Below are positions 54,038 to 63,438 of a stretch of 64,000 nt of DNA, one piece after another; positions within the stretch are counted from its first letter, which is position 1, and the number at the start of each line of letters is the position of its first letter. The DNA comes from Terriglobia bacterium (GTDB taxonomy: Bacteria > Acidobacteriota > Terriglobia > Terriglobales > Acidobacteriaceae), in assembly GCA_021324365.1 (NCBI GenBank), contig JAJPJE010000068.1, positions 29,709 through 93,708 of the forward strand. The letters run 5' to 3'. A program made the translations under genes and the position numbers. The notes below the pieces were generated by a model. The model saw only the letters and a program-made list of their open reading frames with translations, was not told the origin of the DNA and did not search any database.

Positions 54038-54229
54038 ATGGCACAAGTTTGTCAGATCTGCGGCAAAGGGCCGCGCACTGGAAACAACGTCAGCCACGCG
54101 CACAACGTGACCAAGCGCCGCTGGAACATCAACTTGCGGCCGGTCCGTGCGAAGGCGTCGGGCGGCAACAGCAAGCGCATGCGCGTTTGCACCGACTGTC
54201 TCCGCAGTGGCAAAGTCGTAAAGGCGTAG
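54038..54229 (+). CDS. rpmB: Ribosomal protein L28
   Basis: 63 residues. 50S subunit protein with zinc-type cysteines (CQICG at 5-9 and CTDC near 51-54), [18 protein letters not shown] and [17 protein letters not shown]. Complete and canonical. Own promoter upstream; an inverted repeat AGCCTCCT/AGGAGGCT at 54247-54271 follows and may end transcription. Confidence 0.97.
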   Translation: MAQVCQICGKGPRTGNNVSHAHNVTKRRWNINLRPVRAKASGGNSKRMRVCTDCLRSGKVVKA

Positions 54230-54246
54230 TCGCGAGAAATCCTTCG

Positions 54247-54271
54247 AGCCTCCTCTACCCAGCAGGAGGCT
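54247..54271 (+). terminator. Possible terminator after rpmB
   Basis: 8-base inverted repeat AGCCTCCT/AGGAGGCT with a 9-base loop. The downstream T-tract is weak (TCGCTATG), so the termination role is only likely. Confidence 0.45.
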
Positions 54272-54475
54272 TCGCTATGTCTGGCGGTCCTTCGGTAGGA
54301 ACCATTCGTCTCTGAAATTCTGACGTGGTAACGAAAGACAAAGGCCACGACGCGGAGTTGTGAGGCTTCTTCCGTCATGCGGCAAGCAGTTGCAAGTTTC
54401 CTCGATACCTGGCCACGCGATCCCAAGGCGGATCGCAAACAACGGTAGCGGCCAGTCGCTCGAAATGGCTAAAAC

Positions 54476-54853
54476 TTAAATGAGCGCGATGACGTCGATT
54501 TCGACGAGGACGTCTTTAGGAAGACGGCTGACTTCGACAGTCGAGCGGGCGGGTGGGGCCTTCTTCCAGAAACGCGCATAGACTTCGTTCATGGCGGCAA
54601 AGTCGCCCATGCTCTTCAGAAAAACTGTGGTCTTCACGACATTGTCGAGCGATGTGCCGGCGGCGGTGAGGATGGCCTTCAGGTTCTGCAACACCCGGTC
54701 AGTCTGCGCGGCAACTTCCGCCTGAGCGATCAGTCCGGTGGCCGGATCAATAGGTATCTGGCCGGAGACGAAAACAAATCCACCTGCTTTGATCGCCTGG
54801 GAATAGGGTCCGATGGCCTGGGGCGCGTGCTCGGTGATGACCACGTCTCTCAT
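54476..54853 (-). CDS. ridA: RidA-family enamine/imine deaminase
   Basis: 125 residues. Clears reactive 2-aminoacrylate and related imines. Conserved segments [38 protein letters not shown] and the strands around Arg102 in [13 protein letters not shown] are all present. Complete and cytosolic. Next on the same strand as rel, 167 bases downstream of it. Confidence 0.95.
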   Translation of the reverse strand: MRDVVITEHAPQAIGPYSQAIKAGGFVFVSGQIPIDPATGLIAQAEVAAQTDRVLQNLKAILTAAGTSLDNVVKTTVFLKSMGDFAAMNEVYARFWKKAPPARSTVEVSRLPKDVLVEIDVIALI

Positions 54854-54985
54854 GTGCGGCTCCTGTGAACGGAAGATTGTACAAGAGAGAACGGTGTCGG
54901 CTATTGGCTATCGGCTTTCAGCTATCCGCTGTCAGGCTGTGAGTCGGTAGTACTGAACCATGCGCCGGCCAGAGGCCCACGCAAG

Positions 54986-55010
54986 AGCCGGCGAGACACC
55001 GGCGCTACAG
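54986..55010. repeat. Dispersed palindrome AGCCGG-ACCGGCGCTACAG, copy 1
   Basis: AGCCGGCGAGACACCGGCGCTACAG (two parts here: stem AGCCGG/CCGGC then GCTACAG). A very similar copy is at 63176-63201. Looks like a short REP-like element in intergenic DNA. Confidence 0.55.
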
Positions 55011-55020
55011 TCAGGCACCG

Positions 55021-57222
55021 CTAGTTACTCTTCTGCACCCTCTGAACATCATGCACGCCGGGGATTTTGCGCAAGCCGGCAAGGATACGCTCGAGATGCT
55101 TCAGGTCTTCGATATCGATGGTGACGTCGATATTGGCCTGGCGGTCGCTGGTACGCGCGGTCATGTTCTGTATGTTGGTGTTTTCGTCACTGATGATGGC
55201 GGTGATCTGCTTCATCATACCGGGGCGGTCATCGGTGAAGAGCGTAAGTTTCACCGAATAAGAACCAGGGGCGGCGTCCTTGCGCGCCCACTCCACGTCG
55301 ATGCGGCGCTCGGCCTCGTACATCAGGTTCAGGACGTTGGGACAGCTTTTAGAGTGCACCGCGACGCCCTTCCCGCGGGTGATGTAGCCAACCACGTCTT
55401 CTCCCTTGATCGGGTTACAACAGCGTGCGCGATAGACGAGCAGGTCATCATGGCCTTTCACGAGGATCGCTGAGTTATCGCCAGCCCAAACGCGGCGTAT
55501 GACGCTGGAGATGACGCCAGTATCTTCTTCGGGATGCGCGTTCTCGCTGGAGGCAGGCGCCAAGCGAGCCAGGATCTGACGCGCTTGATACTTACCATAA
55601 CCGATCGCAGCCATCAGGTCATCGGGCTTGCCAAGCCCCATGTCGGAAGCGACACGCTGGTAGTCGGCGTCCTTTATGTCCTTAAGCGCCACGCGATACT
55701 TGCGTGCTTCTTTTTCGATCAGTTTTTTCCCGATTTCGATTGCGCGCTCGCGCTGATGAATGTTGAGCCAGTGACGAATTTTCTGTCGCGCGCGCGTCGA
55801 TTTCACCAGCGACAACCAGTCGCGGCTCGGCTTATGACCAGGCTGGGTGATTATCTCGACGATATCGCCACTACGCAGCTTGTGACGGATCGGCACCATG
55901 CGTCCGTTTACGCGCGCTCCCACGCAGGCATGTCCCACCTCCGTGTGCACCGTGTACGCAAAATCGATCGGAGTGGAATCGCGCGGGAGCGTTACGACTT
56001 TGCCTTTCGGGGTGAAGGTGTACACCTCTTCGGGGTAGAGGTCGACTTTCAGCGCGCTGAGAAATTCTTCGGGATCGGCAATCTCGTGCTGCGACTCCAC
56101 CATCTGGCGCAACCAGGTAAGGCGCTGTTCATCTCTCGCCGAGATCGGACCGTCTTTGTACTTCCAGTGTGCCGCGATGCCTTCCTCTGCCATGTGGTGC
56201 ATCTCTTCGGTGCGGATCTGCACTTCGAAGGCGTTGCCGTTTTCCGCGATGACCGTGGTGTGCAACGACTGATACAGGTTAGGGCGCGGCATTGCGATAA
56301 AGTCTTTGATCCGGCCGGGCACCGGACGCCACTGGTTGTGGACCATGCCCAAGACGGCATAACAGTCATTGATGGAGTTGGTGATGATGCGAATGGCGAA
56401 GAGATCGTACGTCTGGTCGACAGTAATGCGCTGGCGCTGGAGTTTCTGCCAAATACTGTAGAGGCGCTTGATGCGGCTTTCGACGCGCGCCTCGATATTA
56501 TTTTCCTTCAGCTTCTCGCGGATGATACCGACGATGTGCTGGAGGAATTCTTCGCCCTTCTTGCGGCGTTGTTCCACCTCGTCGTGAACCTGCTTGTAGG
56601 AGATCGGGTCCACGTATTTGAAGGAGAGATCTTCAAGCTCGCCGCGGATCTTGCCCATGCCGAGCCGGTGCGCGATGGGGCCGTAGATTTCCAGAGTCTC
56701 GCGGGCGATCTTTTGGCGCCGGTCTGGAGGCAGTGCCTCGAGTGTGCGCATATTGTGCAGGCGGTCGGCAAGCTTGATGAGCACGACGCGGACGTCGTCG
56801 ACCATGGCGAGCATCATTTTGCGCAGGTTTTCGGCCTGGCGTTCCTCGCGGGTGGCGAAATCGATTTTGCTGATCTTGGTGACGCCTTCCACGATGTGCG
56901 CGACCTGTTCCCCAAACTCCTTGCGGACGTCGACGATGGTGACCGAGGTGTCCTCGACGCAATCGTGGAGCAGTCCGGCGGCAATGGCATGCGCGTCCAT
57001 CTTCATGCCGGCCAGGATCATGGCAACTTCAAGGGGATGGACGACGTAGGGCTCTCCGGAGGCTCGGGATTGTCCGGTGTGATTCTGGAGCGAGAAGTCG
57101 TAGGCGCGGCGGATGATCTCCAGATCGTCGTTCGGCCGGTATGAGCTGACGGCCTTGACGAGGTCACGGAAGCGTGTGACCCGCAACATGTTGGTCGCGA
57201 TCTGTTGGCGAAGTGTCGCCAT
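55021..57222 (-). CDS. rel: Bifunctional (p)ppGpp synthetase/hydrolase
   Basis: 733 residues. HD hydrolase domain first (HPLEVAMILAG, LLHDCVEDT), then the synthetase domain (RPVPGRIKDFIAMPRPNLYQS), TGS (about 385-445, YTFTPKGKVVTLPRDSTPIDF), and C-terminal ACT domain (LFTDDRPGMMKQI). Both active sites appear intact, so this single RSH enzyme could both make and degrade the alarmone. Full length. Divergent from the 57476 gene. Confidence 0.96.
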   Translation of the reverse strand: MATLRQQIATNMLRVTRFRDLVKAVSSYRPNDDLEIIRRAYDFSLQNHTGQSRASGEPYVVHPLEVAMILAGMKMDAHAIAAGLLHDCVEDTSVTIVDVRKEFGEQVAHIVEGVTKISKIDFATREERQAENLRKMMLAMVDDVRVVLIKLADRLHNMRTLEALPPDRRQKIARETLEIYGPIAHRLGMGKIRGELEDLSFKYVDPISYKQVHDEVEQRRKKGEEFLQHIVGIIREKLKENNIEARVESRIKRLYSIWQKLQRQRITVDQTYDLFAIRIITNSINDCYAVLGMVHNQWRPVPGRIKDFIAMPRPNLYQSLHTTVIAENGNAFEVQIRTEEMHHMAEEGIAAHWKYKDGPISARDEQRLTWLRQMVESQHEIADPEEFLSALKVDLYPEEVYTFTPKGKVVTLPRDSTPIDFAYTVHTEVGHACVGARVNGRMVPIRHKLRSGDIVEIITQPGHKPSRDWLSLVKSTRARQKIRHWLNIHQRERAIEIGKKLIEKEARKYRVALKDIKDADYQRVASDMGLGKPDDLMAAIGYGKYQARQILARLAPASSENAHPEEDTGVISSVIRRVWAGDNSAILVKGHDDLLVYRARCCNPIKGEDVVGYITRGKGVAVHSKSCPNVLNLMYEAERRIDVEWARKDAAPGSYSVKLTLFTDDRPGMMKQITAIISDENTNIQNMTARTSDRQANIDVTIDIEDLKHLERILAGLRKIPGVHDVQRVQKSN

Positions 57223-57475
57223 GTCTGATTATAGGCTTAAACGATGGAGTAGCTGCTAACCGAGCTCACCAGTTTTGATTACGTAAGTGGCATTGTCGAT
57301 TCCAGAGAGAGAAAAGTCCAGCAGTGTGAATGCGATGCAAGTGGTGCTCGACTGAGCACCGGGGCGCGGCTGAGTTATTGTGCCATTGAAAGTCGCCACA
57401 TTATGCGCAGAAAAGGGATATGGGCTAAGTCAGGCAGAGTGGAATAAACTGCCTGCGCGGAATTGGAGCGAATCA

Positions 57476-58177
57476 GTGACGAAGAACGTTGTCCCCTTAA
57501 TCATCGCCGTGCTTCTGGCGCTCAGCATCATGTCTTGGTCGGACTGGGCGGCACACGCACAGGCGTCTTATCCAGCTATGGCTTCTCTCAACGAGTACCT
57601 CATTTCGGATAAGGAGGCAGAGATAGATATTGCTCGAACTGCCGCTCCAAAGTCTATTTCGGACGGAGCCGAGGTAATGGTGCTCGGAAAAGACGGATAC
57701 ACGACCGCAATTAAGGGTCGAAATGGCTTTCTGTGTATTGTGGAGCGGTCCTGGGGCGCCGCAACGGATGACCCGCAATTCTGGAATCTCAAGGTGCGCT
57801 CTCCCATTTGCTTTAATCCGCCTGCCGCAAGGAGCTTCGCTCCGATCTATCTGATGAAAACCAGACTGCTGCTCGCCGGAAAATCGAAGGCGGAAACACT
57901 GAAGGCGGTTGCGGCGGCACTGGATTCAAAGGAATTGCCACCGCTTGAGCCGGCAGCGTTGTGCTACATGATGTCAAAGCAGCAATACTTAAATGACGCA
58001 GGCAAAAGCTGGCATCCACACTTGATGTTCATAGTTCCTGGCGATGCTACGAAAAGCTCGGGTGCCGATCTGCCGGGCTCGCCAGTGATCGCAGCGAATG
58101 ACCCCGAAGAAAGAGCCACGATTCTGATGGTGTGGGTAAGCAAGTGGTCCGATGGAACGCCGGGCCCGCATTCTTGA
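57476..58177 (+). CDS. Exported hypothetical protein
   Basis: About 233 residues from GTG 57476 with GGAG 9 bases ahead. Signal peptide (VVPLIIAVLLALSIM). Mature part has phrases SLNEYLISDKEAEI, MVLGKDGYTTAIKGRNGFLC, IVERSWGAATDDPQFWNLK, PLEPAALCYMMSKQQYL. I do not recognise a family. Periplasmic by prediction. Confidence 0.65.
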   Translation: MTKNVVPLIIAVLLALSIMSWSDWAAHAQASYPAMASLNEYLISDKEAEIDIARTAAPKSISDGAEVMVLGKDGYTTAIKGRNGFLCIVERSWGAATDDPQFWNLKVRSPICFNPPAARSFAPIYLMKTRLLLAGKSKAETLKAVAAALDSKELPPLEPAALCYMMSKQQYLNDAGKSWHPHLMFIVPGDATKSSGADLPGSPVIAANDPEERATILMVWVSKWSDGTPGPHS

Positions 58178-58263
58178 GATTCCACTTCAGTCACTCATGT
58201 GGAGGCTTATCAGTCGTTTCCACTCACAAGGTTTCCGTGGATCAAGAAGTCCCGAACTGAATG

Positions 58264-58848
58264 TCAGAGTGTGCACATGTACAAGTAGCAGGTCAGCAGG
58301 CGCGTAGGTCCACTCAGATCCTGATTTTTGGCCTTCCAATCCGGATCGGACAAACGCGAACACGGTTGCGGAGGATCCGGATAATTCCATTTCGTGAAGA
58401 ACCTGTCGCCATGCTCGTTAACCGCCCGCACCACCGCGATGCAATCGAGCTTCTGGTCATCATTAGGTTAGTTCACCGCATCCGGAGATATCGAAAATTC
58501 CTGGTCCGGAGACTTCGCTTCGCACAGGCTCGAACTTCAGAAGACGCTCGGCATCGTATGTTCCCTGTATAGCTCGCGCAAAGACGTGGAGATTCACTAT
58601 TACTTTTCGGTCAGAACCCTCATCCAGTATGGCGACGCCGACATCTTGTTACGATCCGAAGCCAGATAGTAGAGAGCGTTCCAGTTCTTGTCTCGAAACG
58701 CGGCGGTATATTCGGCCAAGCGTTTATTGAGTCGCATACGCTGGTTTGCCGGTATCGGCTCGAAGGGCGTTTTGGAGGATTGTGGGAACAGTGGTGCCGC
58801 GCAAACGGTTACCAGTAATAACCCCGCTCGAGTGGCCCGGAGGCTCAT
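58264..58848 (-). pseudogene. Exported protein gene broken by two single-base shifts
   Basis: Reading the minus strand from ATG 58848: signal peptide (MSLRATRAGLLLVTVCAAP), then MRLNKRLAEYTAAFRDKNWN up to LTEK and stop at 58600. A one-base shift at an A4 run (about 58603) gives VIVNLHVFARAIQGTYDAER and SEVSGPGIFDISGCGELT; a second compensating shift near 58466 restores the frame for DDQKLDCIAVVRAVNEHGDR, FFTKWNYPDPPQPC and ...TCYLYMCTL ending at 58264. All three pieces look protein-like, so one gene of about 190 residues has been broken, or the assembly has two single-base errors. Confidence 0.65.
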
Positions 58849-58948
58849 ATTCCCTCAGAAGTGTCATGAGATTAGACACCGCCGAAGCCGATGTGGCCCC
58901 AAGTGGTTATTGGGAGCTCTGTCGGCTTCCTGTGCCTTGCAGCGAGCG

Positions 58949-59905
58949 TCAGGTCCGAAAGTGTTCCCAACCTGCAGGTTTCAGCGGCACGCGGTAGCCT
59001 TCACTCTCAATCCACATCCGCGCATGGCGGGAAGCCACGATTTCGCCGATCCTGGTAACTGCAACTCCGGCAATCTTCCTGGGAACTCGCTTGCGTGGAG
59101 ACGCGGTGAAGAGCAACTCGTAGTCTTCGCCGCCATGCAGAGCGAAAGCGAGACCTGCTTTTGAATACTCTACGACGGGCAAATCATCGGCATTGACCAG
59201 TGCTCCGACGCGGCTCTCTTCGCAGATGTGGGAGAGGTCTGTCGAGAGTCCGTCACTCAGGTCGATCATCGCTGACGCGAGTTGGCGTTCTTGCAAATAC
59301 CGCCCCACGGCGATTCTTGCCATTGGAAAGAAATGCTCCGGATACGATTGAGGCCTAAGCTTCTGGCCGTTGCGTAACCGGTTCAGTGCGGCGGCTGATA
59401 ATCCCAGTCTTCCGGTGACGTATATGCGATCGCCAGCGCGCGCACCCGACCGCAGGATTGCCTTTCCTTTGGGCACGGATCCGAGCACGACGATATCGGC
59501 AAGCACGCCCGATGGACTCTGAGCGGTGTCGCCACCAGCTAGCGGAACCGAAAACCGGCGGGCTAGTGAGAGAAATCTCTTAAGGAAACGGTCGACCCAG
59601 TTTTGCGGCAAGTCCTCGGGCAACGCCAAGGAAAGGAAGGCGGCGACGGGTATTCCGCCCATGGCGGCTATGTCGCTCAATCCACGGGTTAGACAGCGGT
59701 GGCCCACGCTTTCGGGCGGGTGCCAATCGCGGCGAAAGTGCACCCCTTCGAGACTGAAATCCGTGGTAACCAGCAGCTTAGAACCGGGTACAACACCCAG
59801 AACTGCCGCATCATCTCCTATTCCGACGGTAAGTTCCCTGGCCGCTCGAAAACGGCCTGCCTGACTCCGGATGGTGGTAATCAGTTGTCGTTCAGCTCTG
59901 GGCAA
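58949..59905 (-). CDS. thiL: Thiamine-monophosphate kinase
   Basis: About 318 residues from TTG 59905 (an in-frame TTG at 59953 would add 16 residues; neither has a clear ribosome site). Phosphorylates thiamine phosphate to thiamine pyrophosphate. Motifs VGIGDDAAVL, TTDFSLEGVHFRRDW, GLSDIAAMGG, VPLAGGDTAQSPSG and MIDLSDGLSTDL, with the late LHGGEDYELLFT. Canonical. Confidence 0.93.
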   Translation of the reverse strand: MPRAERQLITTIRSQAGRFRAARELTVGIGDDAAVLGVVPGSKLLVTTDFSLEGVHFRRDWHPPESVGHRCLTRGLSDIAAMGGIPVAAFLSLALPEDLPQNWVDRFLKRFLSLARRFSVPLAGGDTAQSPSGVLADIVVLGSVPKGKAILRSGARAGDRIYVTGRLGLSAAALNRLRNGQKLRPQSYPEHFFPMARIAVGRYLQERQLASAMIDLSDGLSTDLSHICEESRVGALVNADDLPVVEYSKAGLAFALHGGEDYELLFTASPRKRVPRKIAGVAVTRIGEIVASRHARMWIESEGYRVPLKPAGWEHFRT

Positions 59906-60215
59906 GCAGCAACAATATACGCCGCTTAGGCGGGGCAAGGGTCCTAAGTACAATCCTAGGCTGACTTAAAGCACTGTAAGGACAAGGGCTAAAGTTTTCT
60001 GCTTAAAGCGAAGCAAAGTTGACACAACTAAAATGCCTTTGGTAAGTTCATCCCCGTTCAAAGCCGCCAGCAAGTGGTAGGCGCGGCTGTGAATGTTCGG
60101 CTTCAAGTCTCTGCGGAGCCAACGCGCGCGAAGTCCAAGTCAGGCCAACCAGCCGGCGTGCACCGGGATGCAGACAGCGTCCCCCAGGGTCAGCGAAAAC
60201 AGAGGAGATTCTATA
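59906..60215. other. 310-base intergenic/leader region before the M23 peptidase
   Basis: No gene is convincing; an ATG at 60093 opens the peptidase frame earlier but lacks a ribosome site. TTGACA at 60019-60024 is a possible -35; the 18-base-spaced TAAGTT at 60043 is a weak -10. Confidence 0.4.
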
Positions 60216-61121
60216 TTGCGTAAGCGCTTCTACATCCTTTTCGTGGCTCGCGGCCCGGAAGGTGAATTACGCAAAATCCCGATTCCTCTCCATCACGTAT
60301 ACGTGTTTATGGCGGGCGCGCTGCTTGGCATGTTGACCATTACCGGCATGGCGGGGTCCTATGTGCGGATGCTGGCCAAAGTGACGCGCTTCAATCAGCT
60401 CCGCTCGGAAAAGGAAGCGCTGAAATCGCGCTACACCGAACTGGAACAGGCGAATCGCGAAAAGGACATTCAGGTCGCCTCGCTGGGATCCCTGGCCAGT
60501 GAGGTTTCCACCATCTATGGTTTGAAAACTGAGCCGCTACTGGTGAAGGTTTCCGACGCCGACGATCAGGAACAGGTGCAGACCTCGCTCGACCAGCTGT
60601 ACACACTGCGTCGCTCAGCTCTGACCGGCGTGGCGAATATCGGTATTGGCCTCGGTGGGATGAAGCAGGCGACATTAGCAGATTGGCAACGCATGGCTGC
60701 GGCGCCTACATTGTGGCCAGTTGAGGGTCTAATCACGGGCCGCTTTGGTGAACGAATCGATCCCTTTAACGGGGAAGGAGCGTTCCATCGCGGAGTCGAC
60801 ATTTCGAGTCCTATGGGCACTCCGATCATCGCCCCGGCGGACGGTGTTGTTGTCTTCGCATCGCTCGCAGCGGGGTACGGGCGCATGGTCGAGATCGATC
60901 ACGGGCACGATATCCTGACGCGCTACGGTCACCTGATGAGTTGGTCCGTGACGGAAGGCGAGCATATACAGCGTGGCCAGGTGATTGGGTATGTTGGTAT
61001 GAGCGGCCGCAGCACTGGACCTCATCTTCACTACGAAGTCTGGGTTCACGATACGCCGGTCAATCCTCAGAAATTTCTTCGCATGACACACATCGCCGTG
61101 GTTTCCGCGGCCGGATCCTAA
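60216..61121 (+). CDS. Membrane-anchored M23 peptidase (LytM domain)
   Basis: About 301 residues from TTG 60216 (GAGGAG 8 bases ahead). One transmembrane helix (HVYVFMAGALLGMLTITGMA), a coiled coil (LRSEKEALKSRYTELEQAN), then the M23 domain: HRGVDISSPMGTPI (metal His, Asp) and HLHYEVWVHDTPVNP (HxH). GRFGERIDPFNGEGAFH precedes the first ligand, as in MepM/LytM cell-wall hydrolases. Likely cleaves peptidoglycan cross-links or is an activator. Confidence 0.88.
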   Translation: MRKRFYILFVARGPEGELRKIPIPLHHVYVFMAGALLGMLTITGMAGSYVRMLAKVTRFNQLRSEKEALKSRYTELEQANREKDIQVASLGSLASEVSTIYGLKTEPLLVKVSDADDQEQVQTSLDQLYTLRRSALTGVANIGIGLGGMKQATLADWQRMAAAPTLWPVEGLITGRFGERIDPFNGEGAFHRGVDISSPMGTPIIAPADGVVVFASLAAGYGRMVEIDHGHDILTRYGHLMSWSVTEGEHIQRGQVIGYVGMSGRSTGPHLHYEVWVHDTPVNPQKFLRMTHIAVVSAAGS

Positions 61122-61190
61122 AGCAGCCGGCAAAGATCAGCATTCAGTCCGAAGTTAATCTAATGTGCCGCAGGCAAATCACTCGGCAAC

Positions 61191-62246
61191 CTAGTGGCGC
61201 TTGGACCTGGCATGCTTTTTTGCAGCTTGTGGCGGGGGTGGCGCCGGCGCGGCTTGCGCTTCGGGCTCAGGAGTTGGTGGTTCTGAGAGAATCTTCTTCA
61301 AGAAGCCTTTTGGGAGCTCAGCGTTCAGCACAGCCTCATTTTTGTTGGCCTTCACCTCGATACTGTCGAAGAAGGTTTTCACATCCTGATCGCCGCCGCT
61401 CGCGCTGGTCTCCAGTGAGCGGAAGATATTCAGAAACGAATTCAGTTGGTCGGCCACACGGGCCGCACCCTCCGGAGAAGTCGTGAATGCCTGCGCCTTC
61501 AGGCTCAGCGACCCGAGGTAGCGAACCGAGATCACGCTGACCGTATCTGGAGGGAAAAAGAGATCGAAGCCACCAGGCAGGACGTAAGTAGCGTTGCTGC
61601 CGGACTCGGGCGCGAGCTTTAAGATCGCCCACGCCAAACTCGCCAGTGGTACGCGCCGGTAATAACGGCGCAGCAAGCGCGGTCCACCAAAGGGGGATGC
61701 CAGCTTGCCGTAGCGGTCGATAATGCCGCGAATTACGTATGGATCATCAAGATTAGAGACTGCAGCGAGATCGGGTCCCAGCAAGCAGACGCGCACGGTG
61801 CGATTTTCGCGAGGAATGTTGAAGATGTCCCGACTGCGATAGCTATCGACCGAAGACGACAGCTTTCGTAGGTATGCGGCGACACGCTGAGAATCGAAAT
61901 CGGCGACAAATATTTCTGAATAGCGGTTTTCCAACTTGCCGGTCGGGTCCTTGCCTCCGTTGACATGGATCCCTAACGCGGCTTCCTGCAGGTCGCGCTC
62001 AAACTGGAATCCGGTCTGACGGATGAACTCCTGGTAGTCTCCCTCAGGCACCACGGGGGGAAGCTTATCCAGCAGGCCAGCTTTGCGCAAAGGCGAGATA
62101 TCCACGTAAACGTAGCCTTCGGCAGTAGGTAGGAGGCGGGCAGGTTCAGGTGGAGCGGACTTGCGAAGAACAACGGCTATGGCAATTGCAACCGCAACAG
62201 CAACGATCGCCACCAGCGGGATTAGGACAAGTTTTCGTCGTCGCAT
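61191..62246 (-). CDS. Membrane-anchored hypothetical protein
   Basis: About 351 residues from ATG 62246. N-terminal transmembrane helix (LVLIPLVAIVAVAVAIAIAV), then an extracytoplasmic domain with AEGYVYVDISPLRKAGLLDK, PGGFDLFFPPDTVSVISVRY and a Pro/Ala-rich basic tail. No recognised catalytic motif. Function unknown; probably faces the periplasm. Confidence 0.65.
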   Translation of the reverse strand: MRRRKLVLIPLVAIVAVAVAIAIAVVLRKSAPPEPARLLPTAEGYVYVDISPLRKAGLLDKLPPVVPEGDYQEFIRQTGFQFERDLQEAALGIHVNGGKDPTGKLENRYSEIFVADFDSQRVAAYLRKLSSSVDSYRSRDIFNIPRENRTVRVCLLGPDLAAVSNLDDPYVIRGIIDRYGKLASPFGGPRLLRRYYRRVPLASLAWAILKLAPESGSNATYVLPGGFDLFFPPDTVSVISVRYLGSLSLKAQAFTTSPEGAARVADQLNSFLNIFRSLETSASGGDQDVKTFFDSIEVKANKNEAVLNAELPKGFLKKILSEPPTPEPEAQAAPAPPPPQAAKKHARSKRH

Positions 62247-62438
62247 CGTGGGAGAGCGGCGCTGAGTGCGCCGGGCCAGCGAAAACAAAAGGAATACCCG
62301 TCAAGAGTAGCGGACGCCGGAGGTTTTGGGTAGAATTTAAGAGTAGCTAAGAGCAGCTCGATTCCGCATTCGGACGATTGTGAATAAGGCCGGTCAGCCG
62401 CTGTGCGAAAGCGTTGGAAATCTCTGTCTGGCGGATGC

Positions 62439-62465
62439 TTGCACGTCAAGTGCCGCTGTGATAAT
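62439..62465 (+). promoter_or_regulatory. Candidate promoter of the tRNA operon
   Basis: TTGCAC (62439-62444) with a 15-base spacer to GATAAT (62460-62465); the spacer is short. Located 64 bases ahead of the first tRNA. Confidence 0.35.
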
Positions 62466-62528
62466 CTCTGAACTTTGTCCCGTGCGGCGGGAAGTTTCTG
62501 GATGCCTGTCTTCGGATCGGCAACCGGT

Positions 62529-62604
62529 GCTGGCGTAGCTCAGCTGGTAGAGCATCTGATTTGTAATCAGAGGGTCGGGGGTTCAAATCCCTTCGCCAGC
62601 TCCA
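62529..62604 (+). tRNA. tRNA-Thr (anticodon TGT)
   Basis: 76 bases with encoded CCA. Acceptor GCTGGCG/CGCCAGC, anticodon loop TTTGTAA giving TGT (reads ACA and others), T arm GGGGGTTCAAATCCC. First of the Thr-Tyr-Gly-Thr cluster. Confidence 0.96.
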
Positions 62605-62845
62605 TAAGATGAATCGGCGTGCAGTTTTTGTGCGCACTCACTCGGCGTAGCAGCGCAGCTCCTCAGAGATAAACCTCCAAAGGACGCTTTCGTAACCAGG
62701 AAAGAGAATAGCGGAAGCATGTTCGCGCGGTTTCGCTTGTCCCCGTCGCTGATTGGCAGCAGTTATATTGCGAGTGTTACAGGTGATGAATTGCCCTCAT
62801 ACAGCAAGGCGCTGCCGAACGGGATGGTGACTCGGCATTGAGTTT

Positions 62846-62934
62846 GCACAGGTGGCCGAGTGGTTAATGGCAGCAGACTGTAAATCTGCCGCTCCTAGCG
62901 AGCTACGGAGGTTCGAATCCTCCCCTGTGCACCA
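62846..62934 (+). tRNA. tRNA-Tyr (anticodon GTA)
   Basis: 89 bases, class II with a long variable arm. Acceptor GCACAGG/CCTGTGC, anticodon stem GCAGA/TCTGC with loop CTGTAAA, T arm GGAGGTTCGAATCCTCC, CCA encoded. Confidence 0.96.
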
Positions 62935-62944
62935 GGATTGGATT

Positions 62945-63127
62945 GTGTCGCGATTCGCTATAGCCATGGTGATCTTTGCAGTGCTGGAGCTGCTGGCATG
63001 GCAAACGTTGGCGGACAGGAAAGTCCAGCTGATCGCGATGGCAGTGATAGGAATGTTTGCGCTGCGGACTTGGGTGCATCACCGGCGCGAAATGCTGCAG
63101 AGTTTGGATAGCAGCGATAAGAAGTGA
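62945..63127 (+). CDS. Small membrane protein between tRNA-Tyr and tRNA-Gly
   Basis: 60 residues from GTG 62945, beginning 10 bases after the tRNA. Two hydrophobic segments (FAIAMVIFAVLELLAW and LIAMAVIGMFALRTW) and a charged C-terminus. No family recognised. Being inside a tRNA operon it should be released by tRNA processing. Confidence 0.5.
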   Translation: MSRFAIAMVIFAVLELLAWQTLADRKVQLIAMAVIGMFALRTWVHHRREMLQSLDSSDKK

Positions 63128-63175
63128 AGGCGAAGCGGGAATCATGTCGGGCCGCGCGCGAGATGCGCTCGGAAC

Positions 63176-63201
63176 AGCCGGTGAGAATGCCGGCGCTACA
63201 G
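63176..63201. repeat. Dispersed palindrome, copy 2
   Basis: Nearly the same as 54986-55010: AGCCGG, GAGA-type loop, CCGGC, then GCTACAG. It lies just before tRNA-Gly. Confidence 0.55.
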
Positions 63202-63205
63202 AAGG

Positions 63206-63280
63206 GCGGGAGTAACTCAGTGGTAGAGTCACAGCCTTCCAAGCTGTTGGTCGCGGGTTCGATTCCCGTCTCCCGCTCCA
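63206..63280 (+). tRNA. tRNA-Gly (anticodon TCC)
   Basis: 75 bases, CCA encoded. Acceptor GCGGGAG/CTCCCGC, anticodon stem ACAGC/GCTGT with loop CTTCCAA, T arm GCGGGTTCGATTCCCGT. Confidence 0.96.
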
Positions 63281-63282
63281 TT

Positions 63283-63346
63283 TTGGATGTGCGCTGACGC
63301 GCACGGCGTTGGTCCCTCGGGAGTCGCCAAAGCAGGCGCGCTCGGG
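63283..63346 (+). repeat. 64-base spacer repeat, copy 1 (after tRNA-Gly)
   Basis: Direct repeat of 64 bases with the copy at 63439-63502. Contains hairpin GTGCGC-TGAC-GCGCAC (63289-63304) and the shared stretch TTGGTCCCTCGGGAGTCGCC. Confidence 0.75.
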
Positions 63347-63358
63347 ATGGCAGTAGAA

Positions 63359-63434
<76 letters not shown>

Positions 63435-63438
63435 GAGA

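Noticed and set aside
55534..57144. Long open frame on the plus strand (536 codons) opposite rel
   Set aside because: It lies wholly antisense to a clear rel gene and reads as a shadow of its codon bias, without a ribosome site or recognisable domains.
62852..62944. Open frame starting inside tRNA-Tyr
   Set aside because: The N-terminal part (starting MAEWLMAADCKSAAPS) is a translation of the tRNA itself; the credible start of the membrane protein is the GTG at 62945.
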